The notes under the pieces were generated by a model that worked only from the letters and a program-made list of their open reading frames with translations, did no database searches and was not told where the DNA came from. 55,719 nucleotides of DNA, taken from the IMG/VR virus record IMGVR_UViG_3300033141_003115, positions 1 through 55,719 of that record. One strand, 5' to 3'. A program made the position numbers and the translations under genes. Source of the stretch: a virus. This document shows, piece by piece, positions 55,146 to 55,719 of the stretch. Every line of letters starts with the position of its first letter. Positions within the stretch are counted from its first letter, which is position 1.

Positions 55146-55694
55146 ATGATAGAGAGTGTTTTGAAAGAGTTGGATATATTAGTTCCTACCTTAATTACAC
55201 GATTGGAAATATGGGAATCATTATTAACTTTCTTGAGTAAAAACGAAGAAACCAAGGCTTGCTATGAAGATTTATTGTATGTGTTTGACTGTTTAGCTTA
55301 CATATATGATGCAGCGACCTCGGCAACGGAGGATGAAGACTTAAAAGAAGATTTTGATGTGACAGCAGAACTGCTTTGGGATATGGTAGAGAAAGTTCGA
55401 GAACAGCAGAACAAATCAGAGGATAATTTGGATATAGATTATGATGCCGATGGTGATGTATTATACATATCTTTAGGAGAGTCTCGTAAAAGTTATGGTG
55501 AAACAGTCGGTGATTGTGTTGTAATTCGTCGAGATTCTGAAACTAAAGAAATAGTTGGATATACAATCGTAGGATTGCGTAAATGTATGGATTCTGGTAT
55601 CCTATGGAGAGAGTTAAAATTAGCACCAGAAGGTGATAAAATTAGGGATATTATTGAAAAATGGAATAAAGATCAAATTTATCGAGTTGAATAG
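55146..55694 (+). CDS. DUF2283 protein 2 with helical N-domain, 182 aa
   Basis: The ATG at 55146 is eight bases after GGAGG; a GTG at 55137 is too close. The first 95 residues are an acidic helical bundle (LEIWESLLTFLSKNEE, FDVTAELLWDMVEKV). Residues about 98-150 repeat the DUF2283 module: DIDYDADGDVLYISLG ... DCVVIRRDSETKEIVGYTIVGL. It is a paralogue of the previous gene with a new N-domain. After its stop 25 bases remain to the window edge, with nothing recognisable. Confidence 0.65.
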   Translation: MIESVLKELDILVPTLITRLEIWESLLTFLSKNEETKACYEDLLYVFDCLAYIYDAATSATEDEDLKEDFDVTAELLWDMVEKVREQQNKSEDNLDIDYDADGDVLYISLGESRKSYGETVGDCVVIRRDSETKEIVGYTIVGLRKCMDSGILWRELKLAPEGDKIRDIIEKWNKDQIYRVE

Positions 55695-55719
55695 ATAAAA
55701 GCGCACGCATTTATCGAAT

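Noticed and set aside
1-55719. tRNA genes, CRISPR arrays, integrase or insertion sequences
   Set aside because: No cloverleaf with a T-loop motif, no regular spaced repeats and no recombinase or transposase motifs were found by reading.

Overview
The window is part of the genome of a tailed, long-tailed (siphovirus-type) phage. It is AT-rich, and nearly every gene has a strong GGAGG-type ribosome site, often with TTG or GTG starts. That suggests a low-GC Gram-positive-like host, but nothing here proves the host. No integrase, tRNA, rRNA, CRISPR array or insertion sequence is visible, so there is no sign of lysogeny in this part.

The layout is two divergent arms. The left arm (1-33292) runs on the minus strand and is the virion module. 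Read from 33.3 kb leftward it encodes small and large terminase, portal, a protein with a conserved LPHH motif, two small proteins, a prohead protease fused to a scaffold (with a probable nested scaffold-only start), the HK97-type major capsid protein, a hairpin, head-tail connectors, tail terminators, the tail tube protein, tail assembly chaperone(s), a giant 3250-residue tape measure, a baseplate hub-like protein, a repeat-rich tail-tip fibre, and several beta-rich tip or appendage proteins. The last of these runs off the left edge. The tape measure predicts a tail near 490 nm.

Between the arms (33293-33837) lies a 545-base AT-rich control region. It holds two nearly identical 18-20 bp palindromes, a very large hairpin with mirror-image arms, further inverted repeats and promoter-like sequences. 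It is a candidate divergent promoter/operator region and possibly a replication origin.

The right arm (33838-55694) runs on the plus strand. It first encodes proteins of unknown role, a Rad52-like annealing candidate, an HTH-phosphoesterase fusion and a sigma-like protein. A complete recombination and replication kit follows: UvsW-like helicase, single-strand DNA-binding protein, RecA/UvsX-like recombinase, SbcD/SbcC (gp47/gp46-like) nuclease, a PD-(D/E)XK nuclease, DnaB-like helicase, family A DNA polymerase with a decayed iron-sulfur UDG-like N-domain, and DnaG-like primase. After a second promoter comes an exported lysozyme/transglycosylase-like protein and a string of small accessory genes. 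These include an XRE-like protein, a DUF1874 (AcrIII-1-like) protein lacking the catalytic His, a nucleotidyltransferase-fold protein and two DUF2283 proteins.

The most unusual signal is a 47-codon aromatic-rich reading frame hidden in another frame of the sbcC-like gene (43398-43541). It has its own near-perfect ribosome site, and the host gene's codon use changes over exactly this stretch.
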